Of a DNA stretch of 18,787 bases, positions 1 to 6,540 are shown piece after piece. How positions within the stretch are numbered: the stretch's first letter is position 1; each line of letters starts with the position of its first letter. This stretch comes from Candidatus Avelusimicrobium faecicola (GTDB lineage Bacteria; Elusimicrobiota; Elusimicrobia; Elusimicrobiales; Elusimicrobiaceae): contig UQFW01000030.1 in assembly GCA_900540405.1 (NCBI GenBank), positions 1 to 18,787 of the forward strand. The letters run 5' to 3'. The notes under the pieces are model-generated. The model searched no databases, had not been told where the DNA came from, and worked only from the letters and a program-made list of their open reading frames with translations. The translations under genes were made by a program, and so were the position numbers.

Positions 1-455
1 GCCGCCGCACTTTTGCCGGTAATAATGCGCCCGTCCTGCACGGCGTAATCCGGCTGATAGTGCCCGCCGAAGTCTTCGTCCATGGCGGTAAAACAGGTGT
101 AATTGCGGCCTTTTAAGTAGCCGGCGTGGCCCAAGAGGGTCGGCCCCGCGCAGATAGCGCACACATATTTATCCGCCTGCATAAAGGTTTTAATGAGTTG
201 TTGCACGCCGGGGTGGGCTTCCAACGCTTTGTATTGCGGCCCGCCGGGCAAAATAAGCGCGGCATATTGGGCGGCATCCAACGTATCAAACGGTTTTAAT
301 TGGGCGCAGGTGAGCCCAAAGCGCCCGGTGGCTTGCGCGCCGTTTAGCGCATACACATCTACCGTCAGCCCGCCGCGGCGCAAAATGGCATACGTTCCTA
401 CGGCTTCAATTTCTTCAAAACCGTCGGTCACAATCATACAAACTTTCAGATTCAT
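1..455 (-). CDS. DJ-1/PfpI (YajL/ThiJ-like) family protein, C-terminus off window
   Basis: About 151 residues are visible; the gene runs off the left edge. It starts MNLKVCMIVTDGFEEIEAVG. The elbow motif ICAGPT carries the family's reactive cysteine at about residue 102. The partner acidic residue sits in the EEIE segment (about E17), matching Glu18 of human DJ-1. A GGHY segment followed by DGRIITGKSA matches the DJ-1 region just before the last helices. Proteins of this family act in the cytoplasm as stress or redox-responsive proteins, and some are reported as glyoxalases or deglycases. The substrate cannot be told from sequence. Only 3 bases separate it from the preceding gene, so the two are co-transcribed. 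The family call is firm and the function open. Confidence 0.9.
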   Translation of the reverse strand, partial: MNLKVCMIVTDGFEEIEAVGTYAILRRGGLTVDVYALNGAQATGRFGLTCAQLKPFDTLDAAQYAALILPGGPQYKALEAHPGVQQLIKTFMQADKYVCAICAGPTLLGHAGYLKGRNYTCFTAMDEDFGGHYQPDYAVQDGRIITGKSAA

Positions 456-458
456 CGT

Positions 459-911
459 TTACTCCTTATCGTGGCGGGGGGAATACGGCTCAAATTGCCC
501 CGCAAATAAAAATTCTTCCGCCAGGCGGGCGCAATCGGCAATACAGCCGGAGCAGGAGCGCAGTACGCGCCCGGTGGAAATGCCTTTTAATTCCCGGCAG
601 AGGGAGGAGCCGTTCCAGTTTTCAAACTGTTTGAGCAGTTTAGCGCCCGCTTGCACGGTGGCGCCCTTGGAGGAACGGTCCGTTAAGTTGCCGGAGCTGT
701 TTTTTAGCCCCGTTAATACCATAAGCCCGCAGACGGCCCCGCAGGTGGCCCCGCTGGCGGCAATTCCTCCGGCAAAGGCTTCCAGGGCACGCAGGGCGGT
801 GGGTTCGTCCATACCCAGTAAATCACAATAAGTGCAGGCAACGGCCTGGGCGCAGTTGTAGCCGTGTTTGGCGCGGCGGTCTACGGCTTGTTGAACGCGG
901 GATTTTATCAC
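459..911 (-). CDS. C_GCAxxG_C_C family (putative redox-active) protein
   Basis: 150 residues with the Cys pattern that names this family: GYNCAQAV near residue 20, GATCGAVCG near 55-63, SLCRELKG near 103, then a C-x2-C-x3-C cluster (SCSGCIADC) near 119-125. The family is small, usually cytoplasmic and annotated as putative redox-active or metal-binding, with no settled reaction. The start is GTG, supported by an AGGAG ribosome binding site 7 bases upstream; no better ATG lies nearby. It follows metK after a hairpin and precedes the DJ-1-like gene by 3 bases. A redox or sulfur-stress role next to a Cys-dependent DJ-1 protein is inference. Confidence 0.88.
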   Translation of the reverse strand: MIKSRVQQAVDRRAKHGYNCAQAVACTYCDLLGMDEPTALRALEAFAGGIAASGATCGAVCGLMVLTGLKNSSGNLTDRSSKGATVQAGAKLLKQFENWNGSSLCRELKGISTGRVLRSCSGCIADCARLAEEFLFAGQFEPYSPRHDKE

Positions 912-923
912 AAGGTTTCTCCT

Positions 924-957
924 AAAAGAACCCCGGGCCTGTTAAAAACCCGGGGTT
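924..957 (-). terminator. Hairpin terminator or attenuator after metK
   Basis: A perfect 9-bp inverted repeat (AACCCCGGG with CCCGGGGTT at 929-937 and 949-957) has an 11-base loop. On the minus strand it is followed by CTTTT. It begins 5 bases after the metK stop, and its tail runs into the ribosome binding site of the next gene. It therefore may terminate partially rather than fully. Confidence 0.7.
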
Positions 958-961
958 GAAA

Positions 962-2122
962 TTATTTAACGGCTTTTAGCAGGGCGGCTACTTTATCGGT
1001 AGCTTCCCACGGGAAACCCTTTCTGCCAAAGTGGCCGTAAGCGGCCGTTTGCAGATAAATGGGGTTTCTTAATTTGAAATGCTCAATAATTCCGCGCGGG
1101 GTAAGCGGGAAAATTTTGCGGGCAATTTCGGCCAGTTTTTCATCCGCAATTTTGCCGGTACCGTCCGTATCTACATAAAAACCGACGGGCTCATCGCGCC
1201 CGATGGCATAAGCAATTTGCACGGTACATTCGCTGGCTAATTTGGCGGCTACAATGTTTTTGGCAATATAGCGGGCCATATACGCGGCGGAGCGGTCCAC
1301 TTTGGTCGGGTCCTTGCCGGAGAAAGCGCCGCCGCCGTGCGGGCAACGCCCACCGTAAGTATCCACAATAATTTTGCGGCCGGTGAGCCCGGTGTCGGAC
1401 TGCGGCCCGCCGATAACAAATTTACCTGTGGGGTTGATATAAATTTTGGTATTTTTATCAATCCATTTTTTTACTATGGGCAAAATAGCCACGGTTTCAA
1501 TTTCCCGTTTGGATTTTTCGGTAATTTTAGTGCCGGTTTTATCCAAAATTTCGGGCGTGTGTTGGGTGGAAAGCACAATGGTATCCACGCGGACAGGTTT
1601 ACCGTCCACATATTCCACGGTCACTTGGCTTTTGGCGTCCGGCCCCAAATAAGGGAGGGTTTTTTCTTTGCGGGCTTTTTCCAAATTTTTCAAAATGTTG
1701 TTGGCCAGCACCAAAGAAAGCGGCATATATTCCAATGTTTCGTCCACGGCGTAGCCTACCATTAACCCTTGGTCGCCCGCGCCGCCCACATCTACCCCTT
1801 GGCTGATGTCCGGCGATTGTTTGCCGATTACGTTTACCACGGCGCAAGTATCGCCGTTGAAACCAAATTTTGCGTCCGTGTAGCCAATATCTTTAATTAC
1901 CTGACGGGCGATTTGTTCCACGTCCACCCAAGTACGGGTGGTAATTTCTCCGCCTACTACTACCAAACCTCTGGTAATGTAGGTTTCGCACGCCACGCGG
2001 GCGGTTTTGTCTTTAGCTAAAATAGCATCCAAAACCGCGTCGGAAATTTGGTCGCATACTTTATCCGGGTGACCCTTGGAAACGGATTCCGACGTAAAGT
2101 AAAATTTGCCTTGTCTAATCAT
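962..2122 (-). CDS. metK: S-adenosylmethionine synthetase
   Basis: 386 residues, the normal length for bacterial MetK, which makes S-adenosylmethionine from methionine and ATP in the cytoplasm as a tetramer. Visible signatures are [12 protein letters not shown] near residues 17-28 (ATP and Mg binding), the hexapeptide GAGDQG at 114-119 and the P-loop-like GGGAFSGKD at 263-271. The C-terminal domain continues to KAVK without interruption. The ATG is preceded by a CGGAG ribosome binding site. An extended -10 promoter lies about 50 bases upstream. It leads a minus-strand cluster with a Cys-motif protein and a DJ-1-like protein. No truncation or odd residues seen. Confidence 0.98.
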   Translation of the reverse strand: MIRQGKFYFTSESVSKGHPDKVCDQISDAVLDAILAKDKTARVACETYITRGLVVVGGEITTRTWVDVEQIARQVIKDIGYTDAKFGFNGDTCAVVNVIGKQSPDISQGVDVGGAGDQGLMVGYAVDETLEYMPLSLVLANNILKNLEKARKEKTLPYLGPDAKSQVTVEYVDGKPVRVDTIVLSTQHTPEILDKTGTKITEKSKREIETVAILPIVKKWIDKNTKIYINPTGKFVIGGPQSDTGLTGRKIIVDTYGGRCPHGGGAFSGKDPTKVDRSAAYMARYIAKNIVAAKLASECTVQIAYAIGRDEPVGFYVDTDGTGKIADEKLAEIARKIFPLTPRGIIEHFKLRNPIYLQTAAYGHFGRKGFPWEATDKVAALLKAVK

Positions 2123-2165
2123 ACATGCTCCGGGCGGAAAAATTTGAGGGGTAAACCGCCTTACC
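2123..2165 (-). promoter_or_regulatory. metK 5' leader with competing pairings
   Basis: The predicted transcript begins at about 2164-2165. A 5-bp hairpin (GGTAA with TTACC) has GGCGGT in its loop. The GGCGG in that loop is complementary to CCGCC at 2132-2136, directly upstream of the CGGAG ribosome binding site. The two pairings could be alternatives or a pseudoknot. The leader is too short for a SAM-I riboswitch and matches no SAM class I can recall. Regulatory function is inference. Confidence 0.3.
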
Positions 2166-2170
2166 TATAT

Positions 2171-2179
2171 ATTATACCA
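2171..2179 (-). promoter_or_regulatory. metK promoter, extended -10
   Basis: The minus strand reads TGGTATAAT, a perfect -10 hexamer with an upstream TGN extension. No convincing -35 is present 16-18 bases upstream, which fits an extended -10 promoter. The start would fall at about 2164, leaving a leader of roughly 42 bases. The rest of 2177-2294 between the divergent promoters shows no gene. Confidence 0.65.
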
Positions 2180-2294
2180 CTTTGCGCACTGGTAAAAGAA
2201 CGCCTGTTTTTATTTTTTGGTGCCGTTGTTGCCCGGCAAAAATAAACCTGTGTTTGCTTGCGCAAAATGCCCGCCGTTTTGTGTTTGTACGGGG

Positions 2295-2337
2295 AAAAAT
2301 TAAAAAAGGCTTGACTCGTTTTTTTTTTTGATACAGT
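2295..2337 (+). promoter_or_regulatory. Pilin 1 promoter with T11 tract in the spacer
   Basis: An A-rich stretch at 2295-2308, resembling an UP element, precedes -35 TTGACT (2311-2316). The -10 TACAGT is at 2332-2337 with a TGA extension at 2329-2331. The spacer is 15 bases and is mostly an 11-T run (2319-2329). The start is predicted at about 2344. The short spacer is below the usual 17, and the homopolymer makes its length prone to slippage. Confidence 0.55.
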
Positions 2338-2343
2338 GGCAAT

Positions 2344-2427
2344 ATGGGCCGAGCAAGGTTATATAAAAACTCCTACAGTACCCTTGAATCGGCCCACCTT
2401 GTTGTTTATTCCCAAAAGGAGGGAAAT
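2344..2427 (+). promoter_or_regulatory. Structured 5' leader of pilin 1
   Basis: Stem TGGGCCGA (2345-2352) pairs with TCGGCCCA (2389-2396). After a small internal loop, CAAGG (2354-2358) pairs with CCTTG (2382-2386), giving 13 bp closed by a 23-base loop. The loop carries CTCCT (2370-2374), complementary to AGGAG in the ribosome binding site at 2417-2421. ACCTTG at 2396-2401 is an alternative partner for CAAGGT at 2354-2359. The hairpin sits at the predicted 5' end of the mRNA, where it could stabilise the message or control translation. Confidence 0.5.
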
Positions 2428-2979
2428 ATGATTAAAACGAATAAGGGGTTCACCCTGATTGAATTACTGGTGGTGGTACTCATCATTGGTATTTTGGCCG
2501 CTATGGCCATGCCGCAATACTTCAAAGCGGTGGAACGCTCCCGCATGACGGAAGCCGACACCTTGCTGGGGAGCATTGCCCAAGCGCAGCGCCGCAAATT
2601 CTTGCAAACCAACAGATTTGCAACGGACTATCGTGGATTGGATGTATCCCCGAAAGGTTCTACTGGTGCCTTGTACTATACCAAAGGCAACCCGACAACC
2701 GGTGCGGGTGGCAACGGCTTTGGTGTGTCTTTGTCCGGCACTGATTTTGGTGGGGCCCACGGTGGTAAAGCTACGGCTACCCGCTACGCGGCCAGCGGCA
2801 CCTTGCAATACAATTACAACTTGGTACGCTACTATCAGAGTGATAACGTCACCTGCAATGCCACTGCCGACTCTGCCGGGGCTGAACTGTGCGCGGACTT
2901 CTGCGGTATTGATACGCCGGTGGCTTCTTGCTGCAACAACGGTTCTTCCACCGCTTGTGCCGCTCCCACCGACAACTAA
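2428..2979 (+). CDS. Type IV pilin-like protein (pilin 1)
   Basis: 183 residues. The prepilin signal is MIKTNKG|FTLIELL, with cleavage after G7 by prepilin peptidase, N-methylation of F8 and the conserved Glu at mature position +5 (E12). A hydrophobic N-terminal helix runs to about residue 28, followed by PQYFKAVERSRM, typical of PilE or major-pseudopilin proteins. The C-terminal third holds six cysteines (C143, C155, C159, C168, C169, C177) that probably form disulfides. The ATG at 2428 is chosen because an AAGGAGGG ribosome binding site precedes it and it gives a short leader peptide; an in-frame ATG exists at 2344. The gene is monocistronic with its own terminator. It is a close paralogue of the gene at 5913. 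Major pilin versus type II pseudopilin is not resolved. Confidence 0.93.
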   Translation: MIKTNKGFTLIELLVVVLIIGILAAMAMPQYFKAVERSRMTEADTLLGSIAQAQRRKFLQTNRFATDYRGLDVSPKGSTGALYYTKGNPTTGAGGNGFGVSLSGTDFGGAHGGKATATRYAASGTLQYNYNLVRYYQSDNVTCNATADSAGAELCADFCGIDTPVASCCNNGSSTACAAPTDN

Positions 2980-3003
2980 TCAGCTAAATGCTTGAGTAAG
3001 TTT

Positions 3004-3041
3004 AACACCCCGCCCGGTTTTATACCCGGCGGGGTGTTTTT
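3004..3041 (+). terminator. Terminator of pilin 1
   Basis: AACACCCCGCC (3004-3014) pairs with GGCGGGGTGTT (3028-3038), an 11-bp stem with a 13-base loop, followed by a T run to 3041. It may also act on the convergent minus-strand operon ending at 3086, although its minus-strand T tail is poor. Confidence 0.9.
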
Positions 3042-3043
3042 AG

Positions 3044-3077
3044 GTTTCAGCAGAATTTATGTTTTAGTTTCAGCAGA
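3044..3077. repeat. Short direct repeat GTTTCAGCAGA x2
   Basis: The 11-mer GTTTCAGCAGA occurs at 3044-3054 and 3067-3077, with a 23-base period and similar flanks (TTTTAG before, TTT after). It lies in the convergent gap between pilin 1 and the ferritin-like/VIT1 gene and looks like a small local duplication. Confidence 0.5.
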
Positions 3078-3085
3078 GTTTGTTT

Positions 3086-3952
3086 TTAGGCTTCAATGCC
3101 GGTAAGCGTTTTGAGCAGGTAGCCGATAAAAAAGCTCACGCCTGCCACGCCAAAACTCAAGCAGGCCATTTCCGTAAAGCGGCGGCGGAAGTTTTCCCCG
3201 CGGGCTACCGCATAATAGAACGAGAACGCCGCAATTAATAACAGCGCCGCCGCCAACATCACCCCCAACGCCACAAACACATTGGAAAGCAGTGCAAACG
3301 GGCTGACGAGCGCGGCCACCGTAAACACATACGCCACCCCGGTATACAGGGCGGCTTTCAGCGGGTGTTTTCCCTCGTCCTCGGATTTGGAAGATAAATA
3401 TTCCGAAGAGGCCATAGAAAGCGCCGCCGCAATACCCGTAATGGCCCCGGTCAGCGCAATCAGTTTGGTATCTCTTAATGCAAAAGTAAACCCGGCTAAT
3501 GCCCCGGTAAATTCAACCAGCGCGTCCGAAAGCCCCAACACCACACTGCCCATATAGGCCAGGCGTTCTTCGTTAATTAACACAATTAATTTTTGTTCGT
3601 GGGCGTCTTCGTCGCGGGCTAAATCCCGTATGGCGGGGTATTCGGTAAATTGGGAGTAATTTTTTACCGCGCCGTGTTCGCCGTTTTCCATCAGTTTAAT
3701 GGCAAACGTCAGCCCCAGTACCCGCGCTAAAAGCGTATAAATAAAAATTTTGGTTTTGTTAGGCTCCGCGCTTACGCCGCTTTCTTTTAGAATCAGCTTA
3801 TAGTGGGTGGCTTCTTCTTCGGCCAGTTGTTCCAGCGTGCGGCGGTTGTGGGGGTCTTTTTCACGGCGGGCCAAATAATGGTAAATATGGTATTCGGTCC
3901 GTTCGGCCTGTGCAAATTGGTGCAACTCTTTTAAGGTTTCTTGGTGGTTCAT
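3086..3952 (-). CDS. Ferritin-like/rubrerythrin domain fused to VIT1/CCC1 transporter (MbfA-type)
   Basis: 288 residues. The N-terminal part (about 1-130) is a helical ferritin-like domain with E17, an E47-A-T-H50 pair and an E115-D-A-H118 pair placed as di-iron ligands. The remainder (about 134-285) is a VIT1/CCC1 membrane domain with GLSDALVEFTGALAGF at 140-155 and about five hydrophobic segments. VIT1 proteins move Fe2+ or Mn2+ across membranes. The related membrane ferritin MbfA of alphaproteobacteria exports iron, so metal efflux or detoxification at the inner membrane is the likely role. The start lies 4 bases after the preceding stop with no clear ribosome binding site, suggesting translational coupling. 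It is the last gene of a three-gene operon. Confidence 0.85.
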   Translation of the reverse strand: MNHQETLKELHQFAQAERTEYHIYHYLARREKDPHNRRTLEQLAEEEATHYKLILKESGVSAEPNKTKIFIYTLLARVLGLTFAIKLMENGEHGAVKNYSQFTEYPAIRDLARDEDAHEQKLIVLINEERLAYMGSVVLGLSDALVEFTGALAGFTFALRDTKLIALTGAITGIAAALSMASSEYLSSKSEDEGKHPLKAALYTGVAYVFTVAALVSPFALLSNVFVALGVMLAAALLLIAAFSFYYAVARGENFRRRFTEMACLSFGVAGVSFFIGYLLKTLTGIEA

Positions 3953-3956
3953 AATG

Positions 3957-5387
3957 CTATTTTTCGTTTACTGCTGGAAGGGGAAATTCCTGCCCGGCGG
4001 CAAAATCATACACCACACTGGCCACAAATTTTAATTGGTCGGATAAATCTTTCACGCTGATAAATTCGTCCGCCCCGTGGGTGCGGTTTTCTTGGGTGGG
4101 GTCCATATTGGGGCCTAACCCGTAGGTAATAACGCCTTTGCGGCGCAGAAATTCACTATCGCCGGAGGCGGGGCTCATGCCCGGTACGGTGATGGAATGG
4201 GGCACCAAACGGTCGCCCGCTTTTTCAATAGAGGCAAACAGCGGGTCGGACCCGTCCATCGGGGCGGGGAACGGCAATTCCGGCTGTTCTACTACTTCTA
4301 AACTAATTTCGTCATCTCCTTCAAACAGTTTTTTTAATTCTTCCAAAAAAGTGTCCGGGTCCGTCCCCGGCAACAGGCGCGCGTTTAACAGGGCGGAGGC
4401 TTCGCTACTGGTGGCGCCGCTATCCTTGCCGCCCGTCAGCACGGTGGGGGTAATGGTGTTTTTTAATTGCGTGCGGAAAAACGGGTCCAACGCCACAATT
4501 TCCGCCGCCATGGCGCGGTTTTTTTCGTCCGCACCCAGTAAAAAGTGCATGGTGGTTTGGGCGTCTTCGTCTTGCAGGGGGGCAATAGCTTTGAAAAATT
4601 TGTATGTGGTGGGGGTCATCCGCGCCGGGGCGTTGTATTGGGAAATTTTAGACAGCGCTTGGGACAGGCGGTACACCGCGTTGTCGTCCGACGGCATGGA
4701 CGAATGGCCCGCCGTGCCGTAAGCCGTTATTTTTATATCCATATACATTTTGGTAGAGGCTTCCGCAAACACAATGGAAATGCCGTCTTTATCGCGGATA
4801 ATTCCGCCGCCCTCGTTTAAGGCAAAGGCGGGGTTGATTTGGGCCCAATGCTCGTCCGCTAACCATTTTAGCCCGGTGGTACTGCCTACTTCTTCGCCGG
4901 AGGTTGCCAGGAAAATGACATCTCTTTTTAAGGGGATTTTATGCTCTTTTATCCAGGTAAACAAGGCTAAATAAACCGCGGTGTAATTTTTGGCATCTGT
5001 GGAGCCCAGGCCGTAAATGTTGCCGTTTTCCAACGTAGCTTTATAGGGCGGATACGTCCAGTTTTCGGCGGCGGAGGCGGTATCTAAATGGGAAATTAAC
5101 AAAAGCGGCTTTTGGGCGGAATCGCTGCCTTTTAAGCGGGCCAAAATGTTGGCGCGCCCCGGCCGCGGGATTAAAATATCCCAATCAATGCCGTATTTAT
5201 TGAGCTGTTTGTAAATAAACCGCGCGGCTTCGGTTTCGTTCGGCTCCGGCTCGGAAGTGTCAATGTTAATCAGCGCGGTTAAATAATCCTGCGCGCGTTT
5301 TTCCAAAACGGAGTAATCGTCCGCCGCCGTGCAAAACGCGGGGAACGCAACGAATAATAAGGAGGCGCACAAAATCAGTTTTTTCAT
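3957..5387 (-). CDS. Exported M20 family metallopeptidase (carboxypeptidase/aminoacylase type)
   Basis: 476 residues. A signal peptide (MKKLILCASLLFVAFPAFCTA) with a probable cut near residue 21-22 puts it in the periplasm or outside. Zinc and catalytic residues of M20 are present: H100 and D102 in SHLDTA, bridging D131 in GLGSTDAKN, E165-E166 in TSGEEVG, E192 in NEGGG, and H437 in NRTHGADEF. The dimerisation domain begins near 215, with GHSSMP at 227-232. The layout resembles the CPS1/PM20D1 group, so trimming of peptides or hydrolysis of N-acyl amino acids is likely; the exact substrate is unknown. Its ATG overlaps the DUF192 stop by 4 bases (ATGA), so the genes are coupled. Confidence 0.93.
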   Translation of the reverse strand: MKKLILCASLLFVAFPAFCTAADDYSVLEKRAQDYLTALINIDTSEPEPNETEAARFIYKQLNKYGIDWDILIPRPGRANILARLKGSDSAQKPLLLISHLDTASAAENWTYPPYKATLENGNIYGLGSTDAKNYTAVYLALFTWIKEHKIPLKRDVIFLATSGEEVGSTTGLKWLADEHWAQINPAFALNEGGGIIRDKDGISIVFAEASTKMYMDIKITAYGTAGHSSMPSDDNAVYRLSQALSKISQYNAPARMTPTTYKFFKAIAPLQDEDAQTTMHFLLGADEKNRAMAAEIVALDPFFRTQLKNTITPTVLTGGKDSGATSSEASALLNARLLPGTDPDTFLEELKKLFEGDDEISLEVVEQPELPFPAPMDGSDPLFASIEKAGDRLVPHSITVPGMSPASGDSEFLRRKGVITYGLGPNMDPTQENRTHGADEFISVKDLSDQLKFVASVVYDFAAGQEFPLPAVNEK

Positions 5388-5827
5388 TTGGTGTCCGTGG
5401 AAAAATGTAATTTACTGCCTGTTTTTATGCCGTGCTTGGCACTGGCGCCCGACGGCAGTTCCAACACATATTGGCCCTGCCCGTACACAACGGCAACGTC
5501 ACTTTCCGGCGTGTAAGTGTAGGAATGGGGCACTTGCTCATGCACTTGGCGGACGGTTTTATCCGGCGCAATAAAAATGATGTCCAAATCTATCAGCGTG
5601 TTTTTCATCCAGAACGCTTGCATTTCGTCTTGTTCCATAAAAAACAGCATACCGTCTGCCGGGGCTAGTTTTTTTACAAACATCAGGCCCTTTTCTATTT
5701 TTTGGGGCGTATCGGCCACGCGCGCGTGAACGGTAAAACCGTCCGGCAAGGTCACGTCCGTCCGTTTGGCGCACCCGGCCGCACAAAAAATTAAAACTGT
5801 TAATAATAAAAGGGTCCGTTTTCCCAT
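5384..5827 (-). CDS. DUF192 family lipoprotein
   Basis: 147 residues. The N-terminus is a lipoprotein signal ending in CAAGC with the lipidated Cys at 19, so the protein should be anchored in a membrane facing the periplasm. The rest is a DUF192 domain, recognisable by KGLMFVKKLAPADGMLFFM, FWMKNTLIDLDIIFI, a central HEQVPHSYTYTP stretch and a late YVLELPSG. DUF192 has no established biochemical role. First gene of the operon with the M20 peptidase and the ferritin-like/VIT1 protein. No ribosome binding site precedes the ATG, and the predicted transcript start coincides with it, so it may be read from a leaderless mRNA. Confidence 0.9.
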   Translation of the reverse strand: MGKRTLLLLTVLIFCAAGCAKRTDVTLPDGFTVHARVADTPQKIEKGLMFVKKLAPADGMLFFMEQDEMQAFWMKNTLIDLDIIFIAPDKTVRQVHEQVPHSYTYTPESDVAVVYGQGQYVLELPSGASAKHGIKTGSKLHFSTDTK

Positions 5828-5833
5828 ATATAT

Positions 5834-5842
5834 AGTTTAGCA
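5834..5842 (-). promoter_or_regulatory. Promoter of the DUF192 operon, extended -10
   Basis: The minus strand reads TGCTAAACT, a TGN-extended -10 with hexamer TAAACT at 5839-5834. Six bases (ATATAT) separate it from the ATG, putting +1 on the A of the start codon. No good -35 is present. It lies back to back with the pilin 2 promoter. Confidence 0.45.
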
Positions 5843-5861
5843 AATATGCGTTCCTTGCGTG

Positions 5862-5891
5862 TTGACGGTTCAAAAACGGATTTTGTACACT
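5862..5891 (+). promoter_or_regulatory. Pilin 2 promoter
   Basis: -35 TTGACG at 5862-5867, an 18-base spacer and -10 TACACT at 5886-5891 predict a start near 5898. That gives a 15-base leader holding the AGGAGG ribosome binding site at 5903-5908. It lacks the hairpin and homopolymer seen upstream of pilin 1. Confidence 0.55.
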
Positions 5892-5912
5892 GAATAAATT
5901 GTAGGAGGTTTT

Positions 5913-6446
5913 ATGAAAAAAGGTTTTACTTTAATTGAATTATTAGTAGTTGTATTAATTATAGGTATTTTGGCCGGTATGGCACTGCCGCAGTATTTTA
6001 AGGCGGTGGAGCGTTCCCGCATGGCGGAAGCGCAAAACTTGTTGGGCACGGTGGCCGATACCCAGCGCCATAAATTTATGCAATTTAACCGCTACGCGCA
6101 GGATTACCGCGGGCTATCCGTAGCGCCGCAAGGGGCGCAGGGCAGTGTGTATTACACCAAAGGGGACGTAGTCACCGGGGCCAACTGCAACGGCTTTGCC
6201 ATTGTGTTAGAGCCGGAAACCGCTTTTACCCAAGGCAACGTGACGGCGCGGCGTTATGCCTCTAGCGGCACTTTGCAGTATGACTATGAACTGAAACAAT
6301 ACTACCAGGCCAAGGATTTAACCTGCCACGGCTTAAATTCCGCCGGGGAAGAACTCTGCACCGATTTTTGCGGTACGGAAACCCCCAGCGAGTATTGCTG
6401 TACGGACGGCCGCCAGCAAGCCTGCCCGGAACCTGCCGCTTTATAG
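5913..6446 (+). CDS. Type IV pilin-like protein (pilin 2)
   Basis: 177 residues. Prepilin signal MKKG|FTLIELL with cleavage after G4 and Glu at +5 (E9). The N-terminal helix and the PQYFKAVERSRM segment are nearly the same as in pilin 1, and homology continues to the end. Six Cys match pilin 1 in order and nearly in spacing (C138, C149, C153, C162, C163, C171); a seventh, C92, is unique to this copy. AGGAGG lies 4 bases before the ATG. The first 19 or so codons are strikingly AT-rich, unlike pilin 1, although the peptide is almost the same. The two copies are therefore not a recent duplication or gene conversion. It is a monocistronic unit with its own promoter and terminator. Confidence 0.93.
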   Translation: MKKGFTLIELLVVVLIIGILAGMALPQYFKAVERSRMAEAQNLLGTVADTQRHKFMQFNRYAQDYRGLSVAPQGAQGSVYYTKGDVVTGANCNGFAIVLEPETAFTQGNVTARRYASSGTLQYDYELKQYYQAKDLTCHGLNSAGEELCTDFCGTETPSEYCCTDGRQQACPEPAAL

Positions 6447-6462
6447 CCGCGGAGCTTTTCAA

Positions 6463-6499
6463 GAGCCCTGCCCGCTTTCCCGCGCGGCGGGGCCTTTTT
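6463..6499 (+). terminator. Terminator of pilin 2
   Basis: GCCCTGCC (6465-6472) pairs with GGCGGGGC (6486-6493), with one G-T wobble, followed by CTTTTT at 6494-6499. A good intrinsic terminator just upstream of the dpp promoter. Confidence 0.85.
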
Positions 6500-6507
6500 A
6501 ATTTAGT

Positions 6508-6534
6508 TTGACGGTGTGGCTAAATTGCTATAAT
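6508..6534 (+). promoter_or_regulatory. Promoter of the dpp operon, extended -10
   Basis: -35 TTGACG at 6508-6513, and TGC plus a perfect TATAAT at 6526-6534. The 15-base spacer is short but the -10 is extended. Counting 7 bases from the hexamer places +1 at 6541, the A of the dppD ATG. Confidence 0.65.
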
Positions 6535-6540
6535 AATAGT

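Noticed and set aside
193..831. Plus-strand open frame of 212 codons over the DJ-1 and C_GCAxxG genes
   Set aside because: It is antisense to two genes with clear family motifs, has no ribosome binding site and shows no recognisable domain.
2123..2343. A full SAM-I riboswitch upstream of metK
   Set aside because: The predicted leader is only about 42 bases and none of the conserved SAM-I core is present.
5322..5387. Lipoprotein signal on the exported M20 peptidase
   Set aside because: The residues before the Cys (PAF-C) do not fit a lipobox; a signal peptidase I site at CTA|AD fits better.
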